A DNA stretch of 64,000 bases from the NCBI GenBank assembly GCA_003342895.1, contig PTFA01000020.1, positions 6,713,644 through 6,777,643 on the forward strand. Reading direction: 5' to 3'. The DNA is from Casuarius casuarius (lineage: Eukaryota > Chordata > Aves > Casuariiformes > Casuariidae). Shown in pieces: positions 61,451 through 64,000 of this stretch; position 1 is the stretch's first letter, and each line of letters starts with the position of its first letter. The notes beneath the pieces were generated by a model. It was not told the origin of the DNA and ran no database searches. It saw only the letters and a list, made by a program, of their open reading frames with translations. Both the position numbers and the translations under genes were made by a program.

Positions 61451-63479
61451 GAAATTTATGAAGATAGAATTTAATTACCTAAAGGGGCTTGGGAAGTAGC
61501 TAGGACTCCTACTCTTACAAAGAACCTTTATCTGCCCAAAATGTCACCTCTAACAGCACAACACACTTGACAAGAGTGCCAGATATCTGCTGACTCCTAT
61601 CACTTCCTTTTGTGCATTTACATTTTGTGAAGATCTACCATTCAAATACAACCCTTTTCCAGCTTAATGAAATCCAAGTTCATCACAGAATCAAGGTGGT
61701 ACTAGCTCATAAATCTATCATTTTGGTTCTTTTTTCCCCCAAAGAAGGGCAAAGGGCTATATTTGTGCCTAACACCAATTACTATGTTCACTACAGGATC
61801 AAATATTTTGCTGATGTATTCTCTGAATGTGCTGCCTATCTCCACCGTGCAGTGTTTTTGGCTCTTGGCTGTCTGTTGTCAACAAGTAACAGTACTAATA
61901 CACTGTATAGCTCATCTATAATCACTGGGAAGTGTAGCTAAATACCAGCCTAAAAGATATGACAAAAGAAGTTAAAAGGGTGTGGGGGAGAAATTGCAAA
62001 AGGAAAAAAAAATCAATTTTAGTAACAGCTTGCCAATTACAATTAAATAATCCAAAGCTCAAGCTGAGCATTTTTGTTATACACTGCATGAATGATGTTT
62101 GTACTTTGGAACCTTTAAAATATTTAAGCAGAGAAGAAATGAAATGAACTGCAACCAGTTAAGGTCATCCATTTAGGAAAAAATTGATAAAATATTAAAA
62201 TGAAAGAAATAAATTTTCAAACAGAGATACTAAGGCTTCATAGAGATGTATTATTCAAAGCAGAGGAACATGTATGACCTCTAGTCTATTACATAATGGA
62301 GAAATGATACAAAAGTTCAAATGAGCCCGAACTACAGGCAGCAAAGACAAAGGGGGGAACATGGATTAACTATTCTGTAAGCCAGTGCTTCACTTCCAGT
62401 GTACTGAGACTGGACCCCAGTATTAAAACATTCCACTCCCAGAGTCAGCTATTAGACCCAACCATTAAGTTGGGCTTAGAACAATCATGGATTTTTAATT
62501 AGAGATTGATTTTGTGTCTGGCTGAGTTTTTTCCTCCTCAGGCTGGTATTTAAAGCAGAGGTGGGCCCAGGCTGCAGAGTTCCAGTGTCCGGGCTTCCTC
62601 CAACTCTGGAATTGTGACTGTGTTCTTACATGTCCTTTATAAAAAAGGCCTGAAGTCAAGACAGTGTGGACTGCCCAAGGTATAATGCATCATGCTTCTC
62701 TCTTTCTAAAGTCTTTTCCCCTGGTTCTCTCTTTCTCTCTGCTGGCTTATGGCCCACCTCCTCCTCATTTCTCTCTGCTCCATCAGGGCTTATTTACACT
62801 TTGGGCATCTTCAAGGGAAGTGGTCTAAAACTCTGGCAATAAATTCTCCTTTTAAAAATTTCTTAAGGCCAGAGGTTGTATTTCTGACAGAATTTATTAT
62901 AAAATAGGGTTCTGCAAGGATCGCAACTCTTTTGTATCTGAGGTACTTGGGATACATCTCCGCTAACTGAAGAAGCAGCTGTCTGAAACAAGAAGTATCT
63001 TTAAATGCCAGTGAAATCGGTGGAAGAGTCAGAGACTTCACTCTTCTGAAAAATTAATTTCTACCTTGCAGAGGTCCCTTGCCTCCAAGCTCAGCATTCT
63101 GATGTAGCTCCTGTTGGCCAAAGGTATTCAAGATTCATAGAGCCAGCAATACTGCGCTGAACATAAGGTTCTGAACTGTGCTTCAGGGGCCAGGCATCAA
63201 AAAGTTAAGTAATATGATGCCAAAGCTCTTTCCTGGACATAGCATAGCCTCCCTAGAGAAGATACTCAAAAGCATCTAAGATATTAGGAAAACAAGTGTC
63301 ACTGACAGTTATTTGTGATCTTCAGTCCTCTAAATGTTTTTGATCATCTTCCCATTCCTGCTTACTCGATTTGAAAAACATATCTTTGCATTTGCAGAAC
63401 AACTATTTGTTTCTAAATTTCAAAGCTTCTTCCAAAACTTAAGCATAAATGTTATTAGATGATTTTACAACGGTCCTAA

Positions 63480-63700
63480 GTGAAGAGATAGGGACAGTTT
63501 ACAAATGAGGCACTCTGGTCTAGCACCAAGGATGTAGGTGTATCCTATGATACTCATTTTCTGTTCCTGGCACTGCAACAGTGCTTCCTTAGTGACTTTT
63601 GGCAAGAGGTTTAGTTACCTCACTGGAAAATGGGGATAATAGCATGGGTCTGATCTTTTGGAAATGGTATGAACACAGTCCTGGTAAGGCTTATGGAGGA
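63480..63700 (+). mobile_element. MIR SINE
   Basis: The core reads CTTAGTGACTTTTGGCAAG, then TTAGTTACCTCACTGG and AAAATGGGGATAATAG. This follows MIR (GTGTGACCTTGGGCAAGTTACTTAACC...CTCATCTGTAAAATGGGGATAATA) in order and orientation. The upstream TTCTGTTCCTGGCACTGC fits the MIR tRNA/core junction. Confidence 0.75.
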
Positions 63701-64000
63701 CAGAGAATTTCAGTAGAAGAGCTGAGACCTGAGTTGTGGGCTTGTGCACTATATACTTCTGGAGCATTTTGGAAGAGAAGGGCCATTAATTAGATCCTAG
63801 AGTTCTCTTTCAAATTTCAAAAGCATTTTTAAAACAATTTTGGGGGGAGGAAAAAAGTATCAGCCTGAATTTATTCTCTCTCAATACCTTTTTCACTGAT
63901 TAGCATGCACAACTGAAGAGACTCCTAAATTATAAAAATAACCACTATTTCTTAACAAGTTACTATCCTTGCCTTTTATTGATGTCTTGCATTTCAATTT

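Larger units (their letters stand above)
58300..63450. other. Intergenic DNA, no gene recognised
   Basis: AT-rich sequence with low-complexity A-rich stretches (58480-59040). Apart from the SINE-like segments listed separately, nothing can be assigned. The longest plus-strand frame (61612-61941) looks random. Confidence 0.6.

Noticed and set aside
61612..61941. 109-codon plus-strand frame
   Set aside because: AT-rich composition and no domain; length is within chance for 64 kb of six frames.
1..64000. CRISPR arrays, operons, rRNA, tRNA clusters or other compact gene systems
   Set aside because: No direct-repeat arrays with spacers, no RNA gene signatures and no gene clusters; the architecture is that of a vertebrate chromosome.

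Overview
This is a stretch of vertebrate nuclear genome, most likely from a sauropsid. A bird is my first guess; a crocodilian or turtle is not excluded. The signs are CR1 LINE remnants, ancient MIR-like SINEs, long AT-rich non-coding stretches, GC-rich CpG-island promoters, and one recognisable protein-coding gene split by a roughly 25 kb intron. There is no bacterial-type gene organisation. Almost all open reading frames in the window are chance frames; many do not even begin with ATG.

The only gene I can name is ZNF827, on the minus strand and incomplete. Coding exon 1 (28897-28939) lies in a 2.7 kb CpG island and encodes just the start MPRRKQEQPKRLSS. Coding exon 2 (2957-3967) encodes residues 15-351. 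The two exons join in phase through a canonical GTAAGT donor and a CAG acceptor. The exons carrying the C2H2 zinc fingers are not present and must lie to the left of position 1. Layout from left to right: partial intron 2 (1-2956), exon 2, intron 1 (3968-28896), CpG-island promoter with exon 1 (about 26880-29630), then about 34 kb of 5' flank.

The flank contains a second, 0.4 kb CpG island (about 40305-40690) with no assignable gene, a degraded CR1 LINE of about 2 kb (52200-54310), a second CR1 fragment (57410-57760), and MIR-like SINEs near 50.8, 59.7 and 63.6 kb. Intron 1 holds a CR1 3' end, a fold-back element and a few protein-like fragments of unknown origin.

I see no convincing novel multi-gene system. 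The observations most worth a second look are: isolation of the putative NuRD-binding motif of ZNF827 on its own tiny exon; the orphan CpG island; a perfect 17-bp-arm palindrome at 31687-31721 beside a CpG-dense open frame with a good splice acceptor; and degenerate protein-like segments in intron 1 on the strand opposite ZNF827.
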